Assembly: GCA_946885735.1 (NCBI GenBank)
Contig: CAMPGW010000038.1
Location: forward strand, 1-25,165
Direction of reading: 5' to 3'
DNA length: 25,165 nt
From: an uncultured Gammaproteobacteria bacterium
Lineage (GTDB): Bacteria > Pseudomonadota > Gammaproteobacteria > Xanthomonadales > Xanthomonadaceae
The notes beneath the pieces were generated by a model that worked only from the letters and a program-made list of their open reading frames with translations, was not told where the DNA came from and ran no database searches. Positions within the stretch are counted from its first letter, which is position 1. Every line of letters starts with the position of its first letter. This document shows, in pieces, positions 16,896 through 22,810 of the stretch. The translations under genes were made by a program, and so were the position numbers.

Positions 16896-17551
16896 CAGTC
16901 GGCCAGCACGTGCGCGCGCTCGACGAGAACCGGGGTCACCGGGACGTCGCCCGGCAGCGGCGGGCGCGCCTGCGTGGCGACCACGCGGATTCGGTCCACC
17001 ACGTCCAGCCCTTCGACGACGCGGCCAAACACGCAGTAGCCCGATTGTTGCGGCGTGGCGTCGCTGCGGAAGTCGAACTGGCGGTTGTCCACGGTGTTGA
17101 TGAAGAACTGCGCCCGCGCCGAATCCTTCTCCGACGGTCGGCGTGCGGCGGCGAGCGTGCCGCGCAGGTTCGACAGGCCGTTGTTGGCCTCGTTCGGGAT
17201 CGGCGCCCGCTCGGGCTTGTGCTCGAGGTCGGGCGTGTAGGCGCCGCCCTGGATGAGCAGGTCGCCGATCACGCGATGGAAGATCGTGCCGTTGTAATGG
17301 CCGTCGCGCACGTACGAGAGGAAGTTCGCCACCGTGCGCGGCGCCTTGTCCGGATACAGTTCGACGACGATGCGGCCGGCCGACGTCTCCAGCGCGACCC
17401 GCGGGCCCGCCACGACCGGGGCCGTCGGCAGCGCCACCGGCGACGGGACGGCCTGGGCGAAGACCGTTCCCGCGAAAAGCAGGACGAATGCGGCCGCGGC
17501 CGTGAGTACGCGCCGGCGGGTGGGCGCGGCCTGGGGGGAGGGGGCGTGCAT
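16895..17551 (-). CDS. Exported cyclophilin-type peptidyl-prolyl isomerase
   Basis: This 218-residue protein has an N-terminal export signal of about 34 residues followed by a cyclophilin domain. Family role: cis-trans isomerisation of X-Pro bonds, here probably in the periplasm. Signatures are APRTVANFLSYVRDGHYNGT, FHRVIGDLLIQGG, AQFFINTVDN and GYCVFGRVVEGLDVVDRI. The catalytic-region Arg in FHR and the Gln in IQGG are kept. The usual Phe-Met of the FMIQGG motif is Leu-Leu, a small departure. The signal contains TRRRVLT, so Tat export is possible as well as Sec. No Shine-Dalgarno site precedes the ATG. A -10 box six bases upstream suggests a leaderless mRNA. lpxH follows immediately. Confidence 0.93.
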   Translation of the reverse strand: MHAPSPQAAPTRRRVLTAAAAFVLLFAGTVFAQAVPSPVALPTAPVVAGPRVALETSAGRIVVELYPDKAPRTVANFLSYVRDGHYNGTIFHRVIGDLLIQGGAYTPDLEHKPERAPIPNEANNGLSNLRGTLAAARRPSEKDSARAQFFINTVDNRQFDFRSDATPQQSGYCVFGRVVEGLDVVDRIRVVATQARPPLPGDVPVTPVLVERAHVLAD

Positions 17552-17557
17552 GCCGGC

Positions 17558-17563
17558 ATTTTA
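17558..17563 (-). promoter_or_regulatory. -10 box (TAAAAT) for a probable leaderless cyclophilin/lpxH transcript
   Basis: TAAAAT on the minus strand is separated from the ATG at 17551 by exactly six bases (GCCGGC). Transcription would begin at or within a base or two of the start codon. There is no ribosome binding site. The same spacing recurs before the CoA-transferase gene and hutF. Confidence 0.55.
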
Positions 17564-17586
17564 GCAGCGCGAACCCCCGGCTGACG

Positions 17587-17598
17587 GAACGCGCGTTC
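17587..17598. repeat. Perfect 12-base palindrome between two divergent promoters
   Basis: GAACGCGCGTTC is a perfect inverted repeat. It lies in the 126-base gap between the cyclophilin gene and gltX, just upstream of where the cyclophilin -35 region would be. It could be a regulator site. It is short and GC-rich, so chance is possible. Confidence 0.35.
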
Positions 17599-17641
17599 AC
17601 GATCACCGTGAGGCGGGCGGTCCGACCCGTGCGCACGGGGG

Positions 17642-17647
17642 TAAAAT
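17642..17647 (+). promoter_or_regulatory. -10 box (TAAAAT) for gltX
   Basis: TAAAAT lies 30 bases before the gltX ATG in otherwise GC-rich DNA, giving a leader of about two dozen bases. No clear -35 box is seen at 16-18 bases. Confidence 0.45.
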
Positions 17648-17677
17648 GACCGGCTTACCGACCCCGAGCCCGGCCCG

Positions 17678-19084
17678 ATGACCTGCCGCACCCGCTTCGC
17701 CCCCAGCCCTACCGGCTTCCTGCACATCGGCGGCGCGCGCACCGCGCTGTACTGCTACCTGGAAGCGCGCCAGCGCGGCGGCGAGTTCATCCTGCGCATC
17801 GAGGACACCGATCGCGAGCGCTCGACCGACGAGAACGTGCAGGCGATCCTGGATGCGATGGAGTGGCTGGGCCTGGAATACGACGAGGGCCCGATCTACC
17901 AGACCCATCGCCTCGACCGCTACCGGCAGGTCGCCGAGCAGATGTTGCGCGACGGCCTGGCCTATTACGCCTACGAGACCCGCGAGGAACTCGAGGCGAT
18001 GCGCGAGACGGCGCTCGCCGCCAAGGAAAAGCCGCGTTACAACGGCCACTACCGCGAGCTGGACGCGCCATTCCGCGAGGATCCCAACCGGGTCATCCGT
18101 TTCAAGAACCCGCTCGAGGGCACGGTGGTGTTCGCCGACGCCATCAAGGGCGACATCGAATGGAGCAACACCGAGCTCGACGACCTGGTGCTGTTCCGCT
18201 CCGATGGCTTCCCCACCTACAACTTCGCGGTGGTGGTGGACGACATCGACATGGGGATCACCGACGTGATCCGTGGCGACGACCACGTCAACAACACGCC
18301 GCGGCAGATCAACATCTACCGCGCGCTCGGCCATCCCGAGCCGAGGTTCGCGCACATGCCGATGATCCTCGGGCCCGACGGCGCCAAGCTGAGCAAGCGC
18401 CACGGCGCGGTCAGCGTCATGCAGTACCGCGACGACGGCTTCCTGCCGCACGCGCTGCTCAACTACCTGGTGCGGCTGGGTTGGTCGCACGGCGACCAGG
18501 AGATCTTCAGCCGCGAACAGATGGTCGAACTGTTCGACATCAAGGACGTCAACCACTCGGCCTCGCGCTTCGACGTCGAGAAACTGAGCTGGCTCAACCA
18601 GCACTACATGAAGTCCGACGAGCCGGCCGCGGTGGGCGAACACCTGCGCTGGCACCTGGAGAAGGCCGGCTACGACCTCGCGCGTGGCCCCGCGCCCGCC
18701 GACGTCGTGCTGGCGCTGCGCGACCGCGTGCAGACGCTGAAGGACATGGCCGCGCGCGCCGCCGTCTGGTACCTGCCCCTGGAAACCTACGACGAGGCTG
18801 CCGTGGCCAAGCACCTGGTGCCTGCCGCGGTGGCGCCCTTGCAGGCGGTGCGCGAGCGCCTGGCCGCCAGCGCCGATTGGTCCGCGGATGTCGTGCAGCA
18901 GGCCTTGCAGGCCGCGGGCGAGGCCCTGGGCGTGGGCCTGGGCAAGATCGCCCAACCGCTGCGCGTGGCGATCACCGGCACCCAGGTTTCGCCGTCCATC
19001 GAGCACACCATCTACCTGGCGGGCCGCGAACAGGCGTTGGCGCGGATCGACGCCGCGCTGGCCCGCATCCCGGCCGCGGCTTGA
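17678..19084 (+). CDS. gltX: Glutamyl-tRNA synthetase
   Basis: GltX charges tRNA-Glu with glutamate. The 468-residue class I synthetase begins [20 protein letters not shown], with the HIGH-type motif as HIGG (16-19). The KMSKS-type loop is KLSKR (237-241). [23 protein letters not shown] and [12 protein letters not shown] are typical GluRS blocks, and the C-terminal anticodon-binding domain is complete ([15 protein letters not shown]). Length is standard for a canonical bacterial GltX. zur follows 31 bases downstream on the same strand. Confidence 0.97.
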   Translation: MTCRTRFAPSPTGFLHIGGARTALYCYLEARQRGGEFILRIEDTDRERSTDENVQAILDAMEWLGLEYDEGPIYQTHRLDRYRQVAEQMLRDGLAYYAYETREELEAMRETALAAKEKPRYNGHYRELDAPFREDPNRVIRFKNPLEGTVVFADAIKGDIEWSNTELDDLVLFRSDGFPTYNFAVVVDDIDMGITDVIRGDDHVNNTPRQINIYRALGHPEPRFAHMPMILGPDGAKLSKRHGAVSVMQYRDDGFLPHALLNYLVRLGWSHGDQEIFSREQMVELFDIKDVNHSASRFDVEKLSWLNQHYMKSDEPAAVGEHLRWHLEKAGYDLARGPAPADVVLALRDRVQTLKDMAARAAVWYLPLETYDEAAVAKHLVPAAVAPLQAVRERLAASADWSADVVQQALQAAGEALGVGLGKIAQPLRVAITGTQVSPSIEHTIYLAGREQALARIDAALARIPAAA

Positions 19085-19115
19085 AAGCGCGGCCGCAAGG
19101 GCACACCCTAGTTGC

Positions 19116-19613
19116 ATGAGCGCCGCCAAGCATCGCCACGGCAACGACCCGTGCACCGACCCGCAGCACCACGTGCACGACGCCGATGCGTACGTGAGCG
19201 CGGTCGAACAGGCTTGCGAAAGCCGCGGCCTCAGGCTCACGCCCTTGCGTGGCCAGGTGCTGGGCCTGGTCGCCGCCGCCGGCAAGCCGATCAAGGCCTA
19301 TGACCTGCTCGACCGGATGAAATCCGCCAGCGGCAGCACCGCGCCGCCGACCGTGTACCGGGCCCTGGATTTCCTGCTCGAGCAGGGCTTCATCCATCGC
19401 CTTGCCTCGGTGAACGCCTTCGTGAGTTGCCACCACCCGCAGGTCCGGCACTCGGTGCCGTTCCTGATCTGCGACCGCTGCCAGAACGCGGTGGAGCTGG
19501 AGGACGAGCGGATCTCCGGGATGCTGGAGCAGCAGGCGCGTGCGCTGGGTTTCACGCCGAGCGCGCAGACCCTGGAAGTCCACGGCATTTGCGCGGCCTG
19601 CGCGGCCGCCTGA
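19116..19613 (+). CDS. zur: Zinc uptake regulator Zur (Fur family)
   Basis: The 165-residue product is a Fur-family DNA-binding repressor that resembles E. coli Zur more than Fur. It shares RLTP, AYDLLD and PPTVYRALDFLLEQGFIH in the winged helix (about 38-95), and the FLICDRC and HGICAAC blocks. The structural zinc site is Cys119/Cys122 with Cys159/Cys162, and Cys105 (FVSCHH) is a likely regulatory ligand. The N-terminus is unusually rich in His and Cys (KHRHGNDPCTDPQHHVHDAD), which E. coli Zur lacks. Expected role: zinc-dependent repression of zinc uptake genes. A hairpin terminator follows, and a probable Zur operator lies 54 bases after its stop. No strong ribosome binding site decides the start. 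Confidence 0.93.
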   Translation: MSAAKHRHGNDPCTDPQHHVHDADAYVSAVEQACESRGLRLTPLRGQVLGLVAAAGKPIKAYDLLDRMKSASGSTAPPTVYRALDFLLEQGFIHRLASVNAFVSCHHPQVRHSVPFLICDRCQNAVELEDERISGMLEQQARALGFTPSAQTLEVHGICAACAAA

Positions 19614-19635
19614 ACCGCGGTTCGGTCCCGCGGCG

Positions 19636-19663
19636 GGGCGAGCGGCCGTTGCCCGGCTCGCCC
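19636..19663 (+). terminator. Probable hairpin terminator after zur
   Basis: GGGCGAGC and GCTCGCCC form an 8-base-pair stem with a 12-base intervening segment that can pair further (CGG/CCG). It is followed by GAGTGTTATATT, only partly T-rich. It sits 22 bases after the zur stop and directly before the MerC-domain gene promoter. Confidence 0.55.
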
Positions 19664-19666
19664 GAG

Positions 19667-19681
19667 TGTTATATTGTATCA
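19667..19681 (+). promoter_or_regulatory. Probable Zur operator overlapping the MerC-domain gene promoter
   Basis: TGTTATATTGTATCA is an imperfect 7-1-7 palindrome. Compared with the gammaproteobacterial Zur box core TGTTATAnTATAACA (from memory), 12 of the 14 defined positions agree, with the left half exact. It is the most AT-rich stretch nearby and ends 3 bases before the ATG of the MerC-domain gene. It contains a -10-like TATATT (19670-19675), so bound Zur would block RNA polymerase. The zur gene itself is immediately upstream. Confidence 0.65.
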
Positions 19682-19684
19682 ACC

Positions 19685-20116
19685 ATGGCCGCCACCCCTC
19701 CCATCCGCTGGTCGCTGTCGCGCTGGGTCGACTCCCTGGGTAGCGTCGGCGCCGTGCTGTGCGCGGTGCATTGCGCCCTGTTGCCGTTCGCGCTGGTGCT
19801 GCTGCCGGTGGTGGGCTTCGGGATCCTGGCGTCGCCGCGCTTCGAGGTCGGCTTCGTGCTGTTCGCCACGGCGCTCGCCGTCGCCAGCCTGTGGCACGGC
19901 CACCTGCGGCATCGCCGCTATCGCGCCATGGCGATCCTGCTGCCGGGCCTGCTGGCGCTGTGGGCGGGCGTGTTCATCGCGCCGATCCACGAGGCGCCGC
20001 TCATGCACGCCGTCAGCATGAGCCTGGGCGGCGTGCTGGTTGCGCTCTCGCACCTGGTCAACCTGCGGCTGACCGAAGTGCACGTGCACCACGAAGGTTG
20101 CGGCCACTCCGCCTGA
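19685..20116 (+). CDS. MerC-domain inner-membrane protein, probable Zur target
   Basis: The 143-residue protein has about four membrane segments (roughly 18-48, 54-72, 82-100, 108-126). The first carries a CAVHC pair (Cys26, Cys30), as in the MerC metal-transport family. It ends in a His-rich tail (EVHVHHEGCGH). MerC proteins of mercury operons carry Hg(II) across the inner membrane; there are no other mer genes here. The neighbouring zur and the Zur-box-like site suggest that this member handles zinc or is made under zinc shortage, an inference. There is no Shine-Dalgarno site and the transcript is probably nearly leaderless. The ATG at 19685 gives a normal N-terminus for the family. Confidence 0.85.
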   Translation: MAATPPIRWSLSRWVDSLGSVGAVLCAVHCALLPFALVLLPVVGFGILASPRFEVGFVLFATALAVASLWHGHLRHRRYRAMAILLPGLLALWAGVFIAPIHEAPLMHAVSMSLGGVLVALSHLVNLRLTEVHVHHEGCGHSA

Positions 20117-20151
20117 GCCGCGTCGCGCTTGGTCGGGCAGGGTCCGGATGG

Positions 20152-20157
20152 TAGGCT
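20152..20157 (+). promoter_or_regulatory. Possible -10 box (TAGGCT) for the THX gene
   Basis: TAGGCT lies 35 bases before the THX ATG, giving a leader of about 30 bases that contains the GAGG ribosome binding site. There is no clear -35 box. Confidence 0.3.
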
Positions 20158-20192
20158 ACGCGCCTGCAAAACCACCTATCGAGGATTCGGAC

Positions 20193-20354
20193 ATGGGCAA
20201 GGGCGACCGCAAGACGGCCAAGGGCAAGCGCAACATCTCCAGCTACGGCAATGCCCGTCCCGCCGTGGCGACCAAGATCGCCACCAAGGCCGCCACCCCG
20301 GCCAAGGCCCCGGCCGTGAAGAAGGCGCCGGCGCGCAAGACCGCCGCCAAGTAA
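20193..20354 (+). CDS. Small ribosomal subunit protein THX with a Lys/Ala/Pro-rich tail
   Basis: This 53-residue, very basic protein begins MGKGDRKTAKGKRNISSYGN, matching the GKGDRRTRRGK...GxYGKxRP pattern of Thermus ribosomal protein THX. THX sits in the head of the 30S subunit and contacts 16S rRNA. The THX core covers about residues 1-23. The remaining 30 residues are Ala, Lys, Thr and Pro, like a histone H1 tail, and exceed the Thermus protein of under 30 residues. The start is fixed by a GAGGA site (20181-20185) and by the family N-terminus. An in-frame ATG at 20148 is unlikely. A strong terminator follows 23 bases after the stop. Confidence 0.88.
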   Translation: MGKGDRKTAKGKRNISSYGNARPAVATKIATKAATPAKAPAVKKAPARKTAAK

Positions 20355-20367
20355 GCCTCTCGCCGGT

Positions 20368-21618
20368 TTACCCGCGAAGCCCCGCTCCGGCGGGGCTTTT
20401 GCGTTCCTGGCCGGCGACCAGCAGCGCGCGCAGCGGATTGCCGCCCAGCCAGTAGGCCAGCTCGGCAAGCTCGTCCAAGTTCCAGATGGCGAGGTCGGCG
20501 CGCTGGCCGACCGCAAGCACGCCGCGATCATCCAGGCCGAGTGCCCGCGCCGCGTTGACGGTGGCGCCGCGCAAGGCTTCGGCGGGCGTCAGGTGGAAGT
20601 GCGTGCAGGCCAGGGACATCGCCAGCCGCAGCGACTGCAGCGGCGAGGTGCCTGGATTGAGGTCGGTGGCCACCGCCATCCTCACGCCCTGCGCGCGCAG
20701 CGCCTCGATCGGCGGCACACGCGTCTCGCGCAGCACGTGGAAGGCGCCGGGCAGCAGCACCGCCACGGTGCCCGCGGCGGCCATCGCGCGCACGGCGGCC
20801 TCGTCGCTGTACTCGAGATGGTCGGCCGACAAGCCGTTGAACTCAGCCACCAGCGCCGCCCCCGCCAGGTCGCTGAGCTGGTCGGCATGCAGTTTCACCG
20901 ACACGCCGAGCGCGCGCGCGCGCTCGAGCAGCGGACGCAACTGCGCGGGGCTGAAGCCGATGCCTTCGCAGAAGGCGTCGATGGCGTCCACGAGCCCGTC
21001 GGCGTGGAGTGCCTCCAGCCAATCGCCGCAGGCCCGCAGGTAGTCGTCGGGCCGCCCGGCGAATTCCGGCGGCAGCGCATGCGCGCCCAGGAAGGTGGTG
21101 CGAACCTCCACGCCGAGCTCGCGTCCGATCCGGCGCGCGACCCGCAGCATCTTCGCCTCGGTCTCGAAGTCCAGGCCGTAGCCGGATTTCACCTCGAGCG
21201 TCGCCACGCCGTCGGCGACCAGCGCGGCGGCGCGCGGCAGCGATTGGTGGAACAGTTCGCCCTCGCTGGCGGCGCGGGTCTGGCGCACCGTGGACAGGAT
21301 GCCGCCGCCGGCGCGCGCTATCTGCTCGTAGCTCGCCCCCTGCTGGCGCAGCTCGAACTCGTGCGCGCGGTTGCCGGCGAAGACCAGGTGGGTGTGGCAA
21401 TCCACCAGCGCGGGCGTAACCCATGCTCCGCCAATGTCGATGGTCTGGCGCGCGATCCCGACATGATCGGCGGGCAGCCCGGCCGCGGGGCCGACGAAGG
21501 CGATGCGTTCGCCGCTGCAGGCGATCGCGCCTTCCTCGACGATGCCGTAGCCCTCGGTTCCGTCCAGCGTGGCGAGCCTTGCACCGGTGAGCAGCAGGTC
21601 CCAGGGTTCGCGACTCAT
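20368..21618 (-). CDS. hutI: Imidazolonepropionase
   Basis: HutI hydrolyses 4-imidazolone-5-propionate to N-formimino-L-glutamate, the third step of histidine breakdown. The 416-residue amidohydrolase has DCHTH (His75, His77), HADQL (His244), ADHLEY (His267) and ATDLNPGTSP (Asp319). These match the metal ligands and catalytic residues of the family with a constant five-residue offset from B. subtilis HutI as I recall it. Length is standard. Its ATG overlaps the stop of the upstream CoA-transferase gene (ATGA), so the two form one coupled unit. hutH and hutU are not in this window. The last dozen codons contain the hairpin terminator that serves THX on the other strand. Confidence 0.95.
   Translation of the reverse strand: MSREPWDLLLTGARLATLDGTEGYGIVEEGAIACSGERIAFVGPAAGLPADHVGIARQTIDIGGAWVTPALVDCHTHLVFAGNRAHEFELRQQGASYEQIARAGGGILSTVRQTRAASEGELFHQSLPRAAALVADGVATLEVKSGYGLDFETEAKMLRVARRIGRELGVEVRTTFLGAHALPPEFAGRPDDYLRACGDWLEALHADGLVDAIDAFCEGIGFSPAQLRPLLERARALGVSVKLHADQLSDLAGAALVAEFNGLSADHLEYSDEAAVRAMAAAGTVAVLLPGAFHVLRETRVPPIEALRAQGVRMAVATDLNPGTSPLQSLRLAMSLACTHFHLTPAEALRGATVNAARALGLDDRGVLAVGQRADLAIWNLDELAELAYWLGGNPLRALLVAGQERKSPAGAGLRG
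20378..20400 (+). terminator. Intrinsic terminator of the THX gene, inside the end of hutI
   Basis: AGCCCCGC, loop TCCG, GCGGGGCT, then TTTT: an 8-base-pair stem with a tetraloop and a T-run on the plus strand. It starts 23 bases after the THX stop. It lies wholly within the hutI reading frame on the opposite strand, whose transcript would carry the same hairpin without a U-tract. Confidence 0.85.
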
Positions 21619-22775
21619 CGCATCGCTCCCGCGCGGCGCAAGGCCGCGGCATCGGCGCCATGGCGGGCAGCGAGTTCGTCGCTGTGCTCGCCGAGCGTGG
21701 GTGGCGGCAGGCGATACGCCACCGGCGTTCGTGAAAGCCGCAAGGCGCTTGCGACCATGGGTACGCCGCGAAGTTCGATGGTCATGCCGCGCTCGCGCGC
21801 CAGCGGATCGGCCAGCGCCTGGCGCACGCCCTGGATCGGCGCGGCCGGCACGCCCGCCGCCGCCAGCAGCGCGATCCAGTGCGAGGCGGTGGCGCCGGCG
21901 AACAGCTCCTGCAGTTCGCCGCACAAGGCGATGCGATGGTGCACGCGGGCGGCGTTGTCGCGGTAATCGGGATGCTCGATCCAGTGCGGCCGGCCGATGG
22001 CCTCGCAGAGCGCCCGCCAGAGTTTTTCGCTCGCCACGGCCAGCACGAACTCACGGTCGCAAGCGGCGAAGGCCTGGTAGGGCACGATGCTGGCATGGGC
22101 ATTGCCATGCCGCGGTGCCTCCTCGCCGGTGAAGAGCACGTTGCTGCCGACGTTCGCCAGCCAGCCGAGCTGGGTATCGAACAGGCTCACTTCCACCCGC
22201 TGTCCGCGCCCGCTGGCGTCGCGTTCGCGCAGCGCGGCAAGAATGGCGATCGCGGCGTTCTGGCCGGTGGCCAGGTCCGCCACTGCCACGCCGACCTTGC
22301 TCGGCGCGCCGTCGGCCGGACCGGTGATGGACATCAGGCCGGCCTCAGCCTGCACGACGAAGTCGTAGCCAGCGCGCTGCGCGCCGGGACCCTCGCGCCC
22401 GTAGCCGGAGATCGAGCAGTACACCAATCGCGGATTGAGCTCGGCAAGCGCCGCATGACCCAGCCCGAGACGTTCCGCGGTGCCGGTGCGGAAGTTTTCC
22501 ACGAGTACGTCGGCCGAGCGCACCAGCGCTTCCACCAGCGGCCGCGAATCCGGGTGGCGCAGGTCGAGCGCGATCGACTTCTTGTTGCGGTTGCAGCAGG
22601 CGAAGTAGGCCGACATCCCGTCCTTGAAGGGCGGACCGAGCCCGCGGGTGTCGTCGCCGTCGAAGTCCTCGACCTTGATCACGTTCGCGCCGAGGTCGGC
22701 CAGCATCATCCCGCACCAGGGGCCGGCGAGGACGCGCGAGAATTCCAGGACGGTGATGCCGGAAAGGGCTGCCAT
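21615..22775 (-). CDS. CaiB/BaiF family (class III) CoA-transferase
   Basis: The 386-residue product belongs to the family of formyl-CoA transferase and CaiB, which move CoA between carboxylic acids. Visible signatures are LEFSRVLAGPWCGMMLADLGA at the start, NRNKKSIALDL, SADVLVENFRTG, the SISGYG block, YDFVVQAEAGLMSITG, and VSLFD with the probable catalytic Asp200. Length is normal. The substrate cannot be told; family members act on oxalate, carnitine, succinate or dicarboxylate CoA esters. It is coupled to hutI by an ATGA overlap and divergent from hutF, which suggests a place in histidine or glutamate breakdown, an inference. There is no ribosome binding site; a -10 box lies six bases before the ATG. 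Confidence 0.92.
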   Translation of the reverse strand: MAALSGITVLEFSRVLAGPWCGMMLADLGANVIKVEDFDGDDTRGLGPPFKDGMSAYFACCNRNKKSIALDLRHPDSRPLVEALVRSADVLVENFRTGTAERLGLGHAALAELNPRLVYCSISGYGREGPGAQRAGYDFVVQAEAGLMSITGPADGAPSKVGVAVADLATGQNAAIAILAALRERDASGRGQRVEVSLFDTQLGWLANVGSNVLFTGEEAPRHGNAHASIVPYQAFAACDREFVLAVASEKLWRALCEAIGRPHWIEHPDYRDNAARVHHRIALCGELQELFAGATASHWIALLAAAGVPAAPIQGVRQALADPLARERGMTIELRGVPMVASALRLSRTPVAYRLPPPTLGEHSDELAARHGADAAALRRAGAMR

Positions 22776-22781
22776 GGGCCG

Positions 22782-22787
22782 ATTGTA
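22782..22787 (-). promoter_or_regulatory. -10 box (TACAAT) for a leaderless CoA-transferase/hutI transcript
   Basis: TACAAT on the minus strand is followed by six bases (CGGCCC) and the ATG at 22775. Transcription would begin at the start codon. The opposing hutF -10 box is only 11 bases away, so polymerases on the two promoters would exclude each other. Confidence 0.6.
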
Positions 22788-22798
22788 TGCGCGCGGAG

Positions 22799-22804
22799 TA
22801 GAAT
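22799..22804 (+). promoter_or_regulatory. -10 box (TAGAAT) for a leaderless hutF transcript
   Basis: TAGAAT is followed by six bases (CCGCCG) and the hutF ATG at 22811. The TAG of this box is also an in-frame stop just upstream of hutF, so hutF cannot begin any earlier. No ribosome binding site is visible. Confidence 0.6.
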
Positions 22805-22810
22805 CCGCCG

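Noticed and set aside
19685..20116. Mercury resistance locus
   Set aside because: Only a single MerC-domain gene is present, without merR, merT, merP or merA, and its neighbour is zur. A zinc link is more likely.
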